64,000 bases of DNA from Candidatus Dormiibacter spiritus (lineage in GTDB: Bacteria > Chloroflexota > Dormibacteria > Dormibacterales > Dormibacteraceae), in the NCBI GenBank assembly GCA_003244185.1, contig QHBT01000029.1:1-64000 (forward strand), read 5' to 3'. The notes beneath the pieces were generated by a model that was given only the letters and a program-made list of their open reading frames with translations, ran no database searches and was not told the origin of the DNA. Both the position numbers and the translations under genes were made by a program. This document shows, one piece after another, positions 57,165 through 64,000 of this stretch (the stretch's first letter is position 1; each line of letters starts with the position of its first letter).

Positions 57165-58270
57165 CAGCCGAGAATCTCAGAGTTGTGCTGACCGAGAGCC
57201 GGCGCCGGAATGAAGGTGTCCGGCTCAGCGGTCTTGATGGGGTTGCCGATCAGCTGACGGCGCCCGTCCGACACGACCATCTGCCGGTGCAGGACCTGGG
57301 GATCGCGAAACACTCGATCGACTGTGTTGACAGGACCGGAGGGGACGCCCGCCGCCCGGAGCAGGTGGCTCCATTCCTCGGTCTTGCGCTGCCGCAAGCG
57401 CTGCTCCAGAGCGGCGACCACCTCGGCTCGGGCGGCGACGCGGCTGGCGTTGCTCGGGTAGCGCCCGGCCAACTCGGGCAGGCCCAGCACCCGACAGAGC
57501 GGCGGCCAGAAGCGCTCGACGAAGACTGCCACGACCAGGTGCCCGTCAGCTGTCGGGAAGGCCTGGTAGGGCACAACCGATTGGTGGCCGCTGCCGATCG
57601 GCTCCGGCACCCGACCGTCCGTCAGGTGGTACTGGCCGACGTAGGTGAGGAGCGAAACCTGGCAGTCGAAGAGGGAGAGGTCCAGGTGCTCGGCCTGGCC
57701 AGTCCTTTCCCGGCGTAGCAGCGCGGCGCAGACGCCCAACGCCGCAAACAGGCCGCCTGCCAGATCGCCAATGGGAATGCCTGCCCGCATGGGCCGGCCG
57801 CCCGGCTCACCGGTGATGGACATGCCGCCCGCCATGGCTTGGAGCACGAGGTCGAAGGCGGGCAGATCCCGGTAGGGGCCGTCCTCGCCGAACGCGCTGA
57901 GCGAGCAGGTCACCAGGTCGGCCCGGGCCTCGCGGAGGTCGCTTGGGGTCAGCCGCAGTCTCTGCATCACGCCGAAGCGGAAGTTGTCGATCACCGCATC
58001 AGCTGTAGCGGCGAGGTCGAGGAACCGCTCGCGGTCGTCGGTTTGCTTCAGATCCAGTACGACGCTCTTCTTGTTCCGGTTCACGGCGGCGAAGTAGGCG
58101 GAGAAGCCGTCGGGCTCGAAGGGCGGTCCCATGGCCCGGATGGGATCGCCCTCCGGCTCCTCGATCTTGATCACCTCAGCGCCCATATCCGCGAGCAGCA
58201 TGGTGGCGTAAGGCCCGGCCAGCATCCGGGTGAGGTCGAGAATGCGAATGCCCTTCAGCGTGTTGCTCAA
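57164..58270 (-). CDS. CaiB/BaiF-type (family III) CoA-transferase
   Basis: 368 residues from TTG 58270. This start is chosen because family homology (TLKGIRILDLTRMLAGPYATMLLADMGAEVIKIE) begins there and a TACATT box ends nine bases upstream. An ATG at 58363 would add 31 unrelated residues. The catalytic Asp is in MRAGIPIGDLAGGLFAALG (about residue 175). VLDLKQTDDRERFLDLAATADAVIDNFR is another family segment. It moves CoA between carboxylates through a glutamyl/aspartyl-type anhydride. It is coupled to hyuA, so it probably activates the product or substrate of HyuAB. Confidence 0.88.
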   Translation of the reverse strand: MSNTLKGIRILDLTRMLAGPYATMLLADMGAEVIKIEEPEGDPIRAMGPPFEPDGFSAYFAAVNRNKKSVVLDLKQTDDRERFLDLAATADAVIDNFRFGVMQRLRLTPSDLREARADLVTCSLSAFGEDGPYRDLPAFDLVLQAMAGGMSITGEPGGRPMRAGIPIGDLAGGLFAALGVCAALLRRERTGQAEHLDLSLFDCQVSLLTYVGQYHLTDGRVPEPIGSGHQSVVPYQAFPTADGHLVVAVFVERFWPPLCRVLGLPELAGRYPSNASRVAARAEVVAALEQRLRQRKTEEWSHLLRAAGVPSGPVNTVDRVFRDPQVLHRQMVVSDGRRQLIGNPIKTAEPDTFIPAPALGQHNSEILG

Positions 58271-58279
58271 CGTTTCAGG

Positions 58280-58285
58280 AATGTA
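58280..58285 (-). promoter_or_regulatory. -10 box before the CoA-transferase gene
   Basis: TACATT on the minus strand ends nine bases before the TTG start at 58270. It would give the CaiB-hyuAB-B12-fabG-maoC genes their own promoter, separate from the acyl-CoA dehydrogenase/mutase genes. No -35 is seen. Confidence 0.4.
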
Positions 58286-58404
58286 GCGGTCCGGCCGCTC
58301 GGCTGGAGGCCAGAGCCAGCCGCCCAGCCCTTCGATCCACGTGGCCCACCGCCCGGTCTTCACAGGCGGGGTTGCCGGCCCGGGGTTCGCGCAAATACGA
58401 TCTT

Positions 58405-58436
58405 CCTACCCCCCCTTGGGTGGGGGGTTTGGTAGG
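58405..58436 (-). terminator. C/G-tract hairpin between acyl-CoA dehydrogenase and CaiB genes
   Basis: ACCCCCC (58408-58414) pairs with GGGGGGT (58422-58428) around a seven-base loop; flanking CCTACC and GGTAGG can extend or compete. It lies in the 200-base gap after the acyl-CoA dehydrogenase stop. It lacks a T-run. The G-tracts could also form other structures. Confidence 0.4.
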
Positions 58437-58470
58437 TGGGGTGCTTAACCGGTCGTTCGAGGTGTCGAGT

Positions 58471-59631
58471 TCAGGTGTCCCAGCCGCCCTTCCTCAGCAC
58501 GTCCCGGCCGATCAGCGTGCGCAGGATCTCGGAGGTGCCGCCGCCCGAGAGCAGGAAGCGGGCATCGCGGAAGTAGCGCTGGGCGGAGTACTCACTGGCA
58601 AACCCATAGGAGCCGAAGATGCGGGTGGTCTCGTCCACTATGCGAACGCAGGCCTCGGTCGCGTGCAGCTTGGCCATGGCGGCAAGAGTGGTCAGCGGCC
58701 CCGTACCATCCTCATCCACCTGCCGGGCCGCCTCGGTTGAGAGCGTCCGGGCGGCCTGCAGGTCCGTGGACATGTCGGCCAGCTTGGCGGCGATCAGCTG
58801 GTACTCGCCGATGGGCTTGCCGAAAGTCTGGCGCTCGGCGGCGTACTTGGCGCTGTCCGCCAATGCCCGCCGGCCCAAACCCAGAGCCAGGAACGCAGTC
58901 ATGATGCGGATCTCGCTCAGCACCCCGCCCACATTCTTGACGCCCTCCCCCTCCGCGCCCAGCAGCGCTTGCGGCGGGACCTCGCAGTCGATGTGCACTT
59001 CACTGGTGAGCGAACTCCGCGTCCCCAGCTTCTCGATCGGCCTGCCCACCGCGAAGCCCGGGGTATCAGCATCGAGCAGGAAGAGAGCGATGTTCTTGAG
59101 CCCCGGCTCGTCGCTGGTCTTGGCGCCAACCGTCAGGAAGGAGGCGACCGGCGCGTTAGTGATCCAGGTCTTGGCGCCAGTGATGTGCCAGCCGTTGGCG
59201 GTCCGGCGCGCCCGAGTGCGCAGGCCGCCCAGGTCGCTGCCCGCCTCCGGCTCCGTCAGCGCGAAGGTGGCGATCCGCTCCCCGCTAAGAGCCGGTCGGA
59301 GATAGCTCTCGTGCTGCTCGGGGGTTCCAAACCGATAAACGAACACCGTCCCCATGAGTGATTGCATTGCTGCGATGGCTGCCAGCGCCAGCGAACCGGC
59401 CGCCAGTTCCTCGTAGAAGAGGCACTCGGTTTCAAAGTCCGCGTCCTGTCCGCCGAGCGCTTCGGGATAGCGCAAGCCCAGATAGCCCAGCTCCGCCAGC
59501 CGCCCGAACAGCTGCCGGGGAAAGCGGCCGTGCTGATCAAGCTCCTCCGCGCGCGGCAGCACCTCCCTCTCGACGAAGGAGCGCACGCTGGCGCGAAAGA
59601 GCCGCCGCTCCTCGCGCGGATCGGCGTCAGC
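58471..59631 (-). CDS. Acyl-CoA dehydrogenase
   Basis: 386 residues from TTG 59631, overlapping the mutase stop by five bases; an upstream TTG at 59664 is less typical. FALTEPEAGSDLGGLRTRARR is the FAD-binding signature, WITNAPVASFLTVGAKT and AAERQTFGKPIGEYQLIAAKLADM are conserved, and the C-terminal block is FGSYGFASEYSAQRYFRDAR. The usual catalytic-base position (YEGT in medium-chain enzymes) reads SGGGTSEI, with Gly. A Glu in GVLSEIRIMTAF aligns by eye with the alternative base of isovaleryl/long-chain enzymes. A branched or long acyl-CoA substrate is therefore likely. Confidence 0.9.
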   Translation of the reverse strand, partial: ADADPREERRLFRASVRSFVEREVLPRAEELDQHGRFPRQLFGRLAELGYLGLRYPEALGGQDADFETECLFYEELAAGSLALAAIAAMQSLMGTVFVYRFGTPEQHESYLRPALSGERIATFALTEPEAGSDLGGLRTRARRTANGWHITGAKTWITNAPVASFLTVGAKTSDEPGLKNIALFLLDADTPGFAVGRPIEKLGTRSSLTSEVHIDCEVPPQALLGAEGEGVKNVGGVLSEIRIMTAFLALGLGRRALADSAKYAAERQTFGKPIGEYQLIAAKLADMSTDLQAARTLSTEAARQVDEDGTGPLTTLAAMAKLHATEACVRIVDETTRIFGSYGFASEYSAQRYFRDARFLLSGGGTSEILRTLIGRDVLRKGGWDT

Positions 59632-61243
59632 CAAAGATGTCGACAGGCTCCTGGTAGGTGCCAAAGACCTGGCGCAGCGCTCCCATCACCTCGCCCACCG
59701 TGGCATAGGCGCGAACGCACTCGACTGTGTAAGGCATCAGGTTCTCCGCGGGCAGGGCGGCGGCATCACGCAGTCGGTTCAGTGTTCGCTCGACCTCTTT
59801 TGGGGAGCGCCGCCGGCGGACTTCCGCCAGCCGCTCCAACTGCTCGTCCAGCGCAGCTGGATCATGCTGGTAGAGGCGGGTCGGCGGTGGCTCCTCGGCG
59901 GTGACGAAGATGTTCTCCCCCACCACCTTGCGTTCGCCTGTCTCCACCGCCTGCGAGTGGCGGTAGGCCTCCTCCAGCACCAGACGCTGGACATACCCGT
60001 TCTCGATGCAGCGCGCCATGCCGCCCCGCTCCCGCACATCGTCCATCAGCTCCAGGATGCGGCGCTCGTACTCGTCGGTCAGCGACTCCACAAAGTAGGA
60101 GCCAGCGAGCGGATCTGCGGTGTCGGCGATGCCTGACTCGTGTGCCACTATCTGCTGCGTGCGCAGCGCAGTCAGCATCGCCTCCTGGTCGGGGATCTCA
60201 AAGGCCTCCTGCCAGGTGTTGACAGTGAGTGACTGCAGACCGCCCAGGACCAGCGCCATGGTCTCGACAGTGGCACGCACTATGTTGTTGAGCGGCTGAC
60301 GGTGGCTGAAGGTGGAGCCGCACGTTCCTGCGAACCAGAGGAACCGCCAGCTGCGCTCATCCTGGGCGCCGTAACCCTCGCGCATCAACCGGGCCCAGAT
60401 GCGGCGGGAGGCTCGGTACTTGGCCACCTCCTCGAAGAAGTTCATGAAGGCGCCCAGGTTCCAGGAGATCCGGGGCGCGAAGCTGTCGATGGGAATGCCC
60501 CGCGCCAGCACGCGATCTATGTACTCCCGCGCGTTGGAGATGGCGAAGGCCATCTCCTGCACTGCCGTGGCGCCCGATTCCCGAATGTGGTAGCCGCAGA
60601 CTGAGATCGGATTGGCGCGCGGCATGCTGGTGCTGCAGTACTGGAAGGTGTCGGCCACCAGCCGCAGCGAGGGCTCGACCGGAAAGACGCAGGCGCCGCG
60701 CGCGAAGAACTCCTTCAGGATGTCGTTCTGGACTATCGGCCGCAGGCGCTCGGGCGCCACGCCCTGCTTCTCGCCGGCCACCTGATAGAGCGCGAGGAAG
60801 AGGAAGGCCGGCGCGTTGATGGTGAAGCTGGTCGAGACCTGGTCCAGCGGGATGCCGTCGAAGAGCACTTCGAAGTCGGCCAGCGAGTCGATCGCCACGC
60901 CTACGCGGCCGACCTCCGCGCGCCACTCCGGATGATCCGAGTCGTAGCCCATCTGCGTCGGCAGATCGAGCGCCGTGGAGAGCCCCGTCACGCCTTCCTC
61001 GGCCAGCAGCCTCCGGTTCCACTCGTTGGTGAGGCGCGGAGTGCCAAAGCCCGTATACGTTCGCATGGTCCAGTACTTCTCCCGGTACATGTGGGGATAG
61101 GGACCGCGCGTGTACGGATACTGGCCGGGATCCGCGAGATCTCGCTCATAGTCCAGGCCGGCGACGTCCTCCGGTCGGTAGACAGGCTTGACCTCAACTC
61201 CGGACGTTGTCTCCGCCGGCCTGACCGACCGCGTCTGCGCCAT
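59627..61243 (-). CDS. Acyl-CoA mutase large subunit (methylmalonyl-CoA mutase type)
   Basis: 538 residues from ATG 61243. The TIM-barrel substrate domain is complete: WTMRTYTGFGTPRLTNEW, GLSTALDLPTQMGYDSDHP, QNDILKEFFARGACVFP, NPISVCGYHIRESGATAVQEMAFA. By alignment from memory with the Propionibacterium enzyme, the Tyr89 position is Tyr (RTYTG) and the Arg207 position is Arg (FFAR). That favours a carboxylated substrate such as methylmalonyl-CoA over isobutyryl-CoA (Phe/Gln). No B12 domain is fused; it is supplied by the 53108 gene. The MeaB/ArgK chaperone is not seen here. Start upstream of 61243 would add unrelated sequence. Confidence 0.92.
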   Translation of the reverse strand: MAQTRSVRPAETTSGVEVKPVYRPEDVAGLDYERDLADPGQYPYTRGPYPHMYREKYWTMRTYTGFGTPRLTNEWNRRLLAEEGVTGLSTALDLPTQMGYDSDHPEWRAEVGRVGVAIDSLADFEVLFDGIPLDQVSTSFTINAPAFLFLALYQVAGEKQGVAPERLRPIVQNDILKEFFARGACVFPVEPSLRLVADTFQYCSTSMPRANPISVCGYHIRESGATAVQEMAFAISNAREYIDRVLARGIPIDSFAPRISWNLGAFMNFFEEVAKYRASRRIWARLMREGYGAQDERSWRFLWFAGTCGSTFSHRQPLNNIVRATVETMALVLGGLQSLTVNTWQEAFEIPDQEAMLTALRTQQIVAHESGIADTADPLAGSYFVESLTDEYERRILELMDDVRERGGMARCIENGYVQRLVLEEAYRHSQAVETGERKVVGENIFVTAEEPPPTRLYQHDPAALDEQLERLAEVRRRRSPKEVERTLNRLRDAAALPAENLMPYTVECVRAYATVGEVMGALRQVFGTYQEPVDIFG

Positions 61244-61290
61244 CCTGCTAGTGTGCCGCAGGTCCTCGTGAATTGCAGGGCCGGGGCAGA

Positions 61291-62118
61291 TCAGGCCTTG
61301 AGCGAGCGCAGCGCCAGCCAGGCCTTCCGCTGGCGCGACACGTGAGATCGCCAGGGACGCGTGCTGCCGAAGCCGTCGCGTCCGATCTGCCTCAGGATCT
61401 CCCGATACATGAGGGCCGCCGCGAGCACGCCGCGGCGACCGCGGCGGAGCTGCGAGATGCCGGCGATCCCCAGGCGGTACCAATCTTCAGTCAGCCTGAT
61501 CTGGTCCTCCAGCAGCGGCCGCCGTTCCGCCTGAGTCAGGTCGTGGATGCCCAGCCGCTGAAGCGTCTCGGCTGCGAGGTAGATGCGTCCCCGTGCCAGG
61601 TCCTCATCGATGTCGCGCAGGATGTTGGTTCGCTGCATGGCGATGCCCAGCGCCCAAGCCGCCGAATCTGCCTCAGGAGGGGAGCCGAGAATGGCGGCGA
61701 GCAGGCGACCCACGGTTCCCGCAACCTGATAGGCGTAGAGGTCCACATCAGCTTCTGTCCGGAAGCCGGGGCCGCTCAAATCGGTGCGCATGCCGACTAC
61801 GAAGTCGGCGACAGCATCGCGGGGCAGATCAGGATGGCGCGCCGCCAAGTGCGCGAGAATCTCCGTTTCGCGGCTGCCACCCGTGCCGCCCAGGGCCCAG
61901 TTCTCGACACGATTCAGAACTTGAAGCGCTTCTGGTGAAGCGGCATCGACAAGGTCGTCCAGCGTCCGCAGCACAAAGTAGAGCAGGTAGACGTCGCTGC
62001 GGACCGAGGCCGGCAGGAGCCTGGTCGCCAGAGCGAACGTCCGCGCCACCCGCTTGGTCAGCGCTCTCGCGGCGACCACGTGGCCCGTGTCAACCACGGT
62101 CTGAGCCACAGTCGTCAT
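61291..62118 (-). CDS. crtB: Phytoene/squalene synthase family protein
   Basis: 275 residues. The two Asp-rich Mg/diphosphate motifs are YFVLRTLDDLVDAAS (DDLVD, about 54-58) and NILRDIDEDLARGRIYL (DIDED, about 168-172). RTFALATRLLPASVRSDVYLLY is the conserved N-terminal helix. Clustered with a CrtI-type desaturase it is most likely phytoene synthase, joining two geranylgeranyl diphosphates. Its ATG overlaps the crtI stop (TAATG). It is the last gene of the carotenoid run in transcription order. Confidence 0.92.
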   Translation of the reverse strand: MTTVAQTVVDTGHVVAARALTKRVARTFALATRLLPASVRSDVYLLYFVLRTLDDLVDAASPEALQVLNRVENWALGGTGGSRETEILAHLAARHPDLPRDAVADFVVGMRTDLSGPGFRTEADVDLYAYQVAGTVGRLLAAILGSPPEADSAAWALGIAMQRTNILRDIDEDLARGRIYLAAETLQRLGIHDLTQAERRPLLEDQIRLTEDWYRLGIAGISQLRRGRRGVLAAALMYREILRQIGRDGFGSTRPWRSHVSRQRKAWLALRSLKA

Positions 62119-63593
62119 TACAGCCCCAGATCCGAGTTGATCAGGTTGCTGGTCACCTCAGCACCCAGGAGCACGCCCGGAATCCCAGCCCCGGGATGGG
62201 TGCCGCCGCCCGCGTAGTAGAGGTTCGACACCTGGCGATCCCGATTGGGCGTCCGGAAGTAAGCCGACTGCCTGAGTATCGGCTCGGCCGCGAACGCGTT
62301 GCCGTCGACAGCGCCCAAGCGGTCGCGAAAGTCCAGAGGCGTCCAGGCCGCCTCGAAGGCGATATCGCTTCGCAACCCAGTGAGGCCGAGCCCGGCCGGG
62401 CTCTCCAGCTCGTTGAGCAGTCGCTCGCGCAGCTCCGTACTTGTGCACTGCCAATCCATCCCGGCCCTCAAGTTGGGCACCGGCAGCAACACTGCTAGCG
62501 ATTCCCCGCCTGTTGTCGCCATGCCCGGTTCGGTGCGGGCAGGCGCGTGCACGTAAACAGAGATGTCGTCGGAGAGCCTCTCCCGGCGCGTCACATCCGT
62601 GATGAAGCCGCGATAATCGGCGCCCACCAGCAGCGTGTGGTGCTGAAGCTGCGGATAGCTGCGGCGGGTGCCGAGGTAGAGCAGGTAGCAGCCCATCGTG
62701 GAGCGCAGCCGGGGCCGTGGCCTGCCCAGCAGATCGGTCGCGGTGGTTACCGCGTCCGCGTTGCTGACGACCAGGTCCGCCGCCAGCTCTTCGCCACCCT
62801 CCAGCTGCACCCCCCGGACACGATTGCCGGCGGTCAGAATGCGCATCACTCGAGAGCCTGTCTCGATCCGGCCTCCGACCGCTCGAAGCAGGCTGCCCAG
62901 CGCCTGGATCAGCGCGTGGACGCCGCCCTCCACATACCAGACGCCCTGCTCGATCTGGAGATAGGCAAGCGCGGCGTAGACGGCAGGGACGCGAAATGGG
63001 TCACCGCCGATGAAGAGCGGATGGAAGCCGAACGCCTGGCGGACGTGCCGCTCCTGGAAGAAGCGGCCGACGAACGCATCGACGGAGCGCAGGGCGCCCA
63101 GCCGCAGCATCGCCGGCACCAGCGCCAGGAAGTCGGCCAGGCGCAGAAAGCTGCGCCGCCCGGCCACCAGGATCGCCTGTTCGTAGATTGCCCGGCTGGC
63201 CGCCAGGAAGCCGTCGTAGCGGGCGGCGTCGGCCCAGGAGAACTGGCCGATCTGCTCCAGCATGGCGGAGCGGTCGCCGTTGAACAGGAAGCTCCGGCTC
63301 TCGCCATGCCAGGCGATGCGATAGAAGGGATCGAGCAGCCGCAGCCTGACGGCTTGGTGCAAATCCTGCCCGGCGGCGGTGAACAGCTCCTCCAGCACCC
63401 AGGGCATGGTGATGAGCGAGGGGCCGACGTCGAAGGTGTAGCCCGCCTCCCGGATCTGGGCTGCCCGGCCGCCGATCACGGCTTCCTGCTCCAGTACCGT
63501 CACGTCCAGCCCCCGAGCGGCCAGGCGGATGCCGCAGGCGAGGCCGCCGAGGCCGGCACCGATCACCACTGCCCGCCGCCCAGGTCGGCTCAC
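62118..63593 (-). CDS. crtI: Phytoene desaturase (CrtI family)
   Basis: 491 residues. The N-terminal dinucleotide fold AVVIGAGLGGLACGIRLAARGLDVTVLEQ (about 8-36) and GYTFDVGPSLITMPWVLEELF follow the CrtI pattern. The C-terminal FAD motif is in YYAGGGTHPGAGIPGVLLGAE, diagnostic of bacterial CrtI. It introduces double bonds into phytoene to give lycopene or a related acyclic carotene. It is coupled to crtB downstream and to the prenyltransferase upstream (overlap of four bases). Confidence 0.95.
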   Translation of the reverse strand: MSRPGRRAVVIGAGLGGLACGIRLAARGLDVTVLEQEAVIGGRAAQIREAGYTFDVGPSLITMPWVLEELFTAAGQDLHQAVRLRLLDPFYRIAWHGESRSFLFNGDRSAMLEQIGQFSWADAARYDGFLAASRAIYEQAILVAGRRSFLRLADFLALVPAMLRLGALRSVDAFVGRFFQERHVRQAFGFHPLFIGGDPFRVPAVYAALAYLQIEQGVWYVEGGVHALIQALGSLLRAVGGRIETGSRVMRILTAGNRVRGVQLEGGEELAADLVVSNADAVTTATDLLGRPRPRLRSTMGCYLLYLGTRRSYPQLQHHTLLVGADYRGFITDVTRRERLSDDISVYVHAPARTEPGMATTGGESLAVLLPVPNLRAGMDWQCTSTELRERLLNELESPAGLGLTGLRSDIAFEAAWTPLDFRDRLGAVDGNAFAAEPILRQSAYFRTPNRDRQVSNLYYAGGGTHPGAGIPGVLLGAEVTSNLINSDLGL

Positions 63594-64000
63594 GCGGGGG
63601 TTCCCAGCCGCTCGTGGAATACGCCGTTGATCTGGAGCAGCAGCAGCGTTAAGAAGCAGCCTGCGACCAGGTTCAGACCCAGGAAGCCGCGCCAGGCAGT
63701 GCGCGCCTGCCGGGTGGCGATGAGCGCCAGTGCTGCGTAGGGCAGGACCACCACCGCCGCCACGAGGGCAGGACCACCACCGGTGGCTGTGAAGACTCCG
63801 GCCAGCAGGTAGACGCCGAAGGCGGCCACGGCGGTGGCGCGGCCGCCGAGCCAGGCGGCGATCGAGCCGATTCCGGCGGCTCTGTCGTACTCAACGTCCT
63901 GAATCGCGCCCAAAGCCTGTGAGGCCATGCCCCAGAGCAGGAAGGCGAGCAGAAAGCGCCAGGGCAGCGCGCTGAGGTGGGCGCCCGCCAAAAGCCCGCC
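63590..64000 (-). CDS. UbiA-family prenyltransferase, 3' part (lycopene-elongase-like), cut by window end
   Basis: At least 136 C-terminal residues with four hydrophobic segments; the frame is open to the window edge, so the N-terminal half with the first Asp motif is missing. The second Asp-rich motif is IQDVEYDRAAGIGSIAAWLG, the form found in lycopene elongases and archaeal-lipid prenyltransferases (DxxxDRAAG). Coupled to crtI and crtB, it probably adds C5 units to lycopene to make C45/C50 carotenoids. Chlorophyll- or quinone-type UbiA functions are less likely in this context. Confidence 0.8.
   Translation of the reverse strand, partial: GGLLAGAHLSALPWRFLLAFLLWGMASQALGAIQDVEYDRAAGIGSIAAWLGGRATAVAAFGVYLLAGVFTATGGGPALVAAVVVLPYAALALIATRQARTAWRGFLGLNLVAGCFLTLLLLQINGVFHERLGTPA

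Noticed and set aside
1-64000. CRISPR array, rRNA operon or replication origin
   Set aside because: No regularly spaced direct repeats, no rRNA-like stretches and no DnaA-box cluster were seen when reading through the window.

Overview
The window is one contiguous piece of a high-GC bacterial chromosome. Gene content suggests an aerobic, soil-type bacterium from a Chloroflexota/Dormibacterota- or Actinomycetota-like lineage: a heme-copper oxidase cluster, polyphosphate kinase with CYTH/CHAD, a two-subunit B12 acyl-CoA mutase, C40/C50 carotenoid genes, and many GTG/TTG starts. No rRNA or marker protein fixes the phylum, so this is inference.

Layout. 0.1-1.5 kb is the end of an integrated element: an eroded IS5-type transposase and a tyrosine recombinase abutting the 3' end of tRNA-Val(GAC); the element continues off the left edge. 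1.6-3.9 kb holds an MFS transporter and two peptidyl-prolyl isomerases. 4.0-9.3 kb is the cytochrome oxidase locus (ctaE and a zinc-ribbon small subunit diverging from ctaC-ctaD, then ctaG). 9.3-10.7 kb has a MarP-like membrane serine protease and a Trm112-like protein. 10.7-13.7 kb is a purine/pyrimidine ring catabolism group (hydantoinase-type amidohydrolase, DUF3830, HIU hydrolase, OHCU decarboxylase, cupin). 13.7-16.0 kb has membrane proteins and a broken cupredoxin. 16-20.7 kb carries LysR, isocitrate lyase, a VapBC pair, Hsp20 and an SDR. 20.7-25.2 kb is an overlapping phosphate/nucleotide operon: ppk, CYTH-CHAD, NUDIX, SixA. 25-33 kb holds uppP and the phosphate regulon (pstS diverging from phoR-pstB-phoU-phoP-pstC-pstA). 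33-33.9 kb is a DAHP synthase preceded by an apparent aromatic-amino-acid attenuator. 34-39.8 kb has a metallopeptidase lipoprotein and a complete Liv ABC transporter. 39.9-51.5 kb is mixed metabolism (FAD oxidase, PPOX, GNAT, CcdA, two MFS, patatin, GT87, CBS, PfkB). 51.5-61.2 kb is a minus-strand catabolic run: B12 mutase large and small subunits, acyl-CoA dehydrogenase, CoA transferase, hydantoinase A/B, FabG, MaoC. 61.3-64 kb is a carotenoid operon (crtB, crtI, UbiA-type prenyltransferase cut by the window end).

The most interesting observation is at 32,964-33,130. A 25-codon leader ORF with five aromatic codons in a seven-codon stretch precedes a regulatory-domain-free DAHP synthase. Mutually exclusive stems there would hide or free the aroF ribosome-binding site. 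A second window-wide pattern is a -10-like hexamer 6-10 nt before many start codons, with no Shine-Dalgarno sequence, which implies widespread leaderless transcripts. It also helped to choose several starts. Two candidate PhoP boxes with matching geometry sit in front of pstS and pstB.
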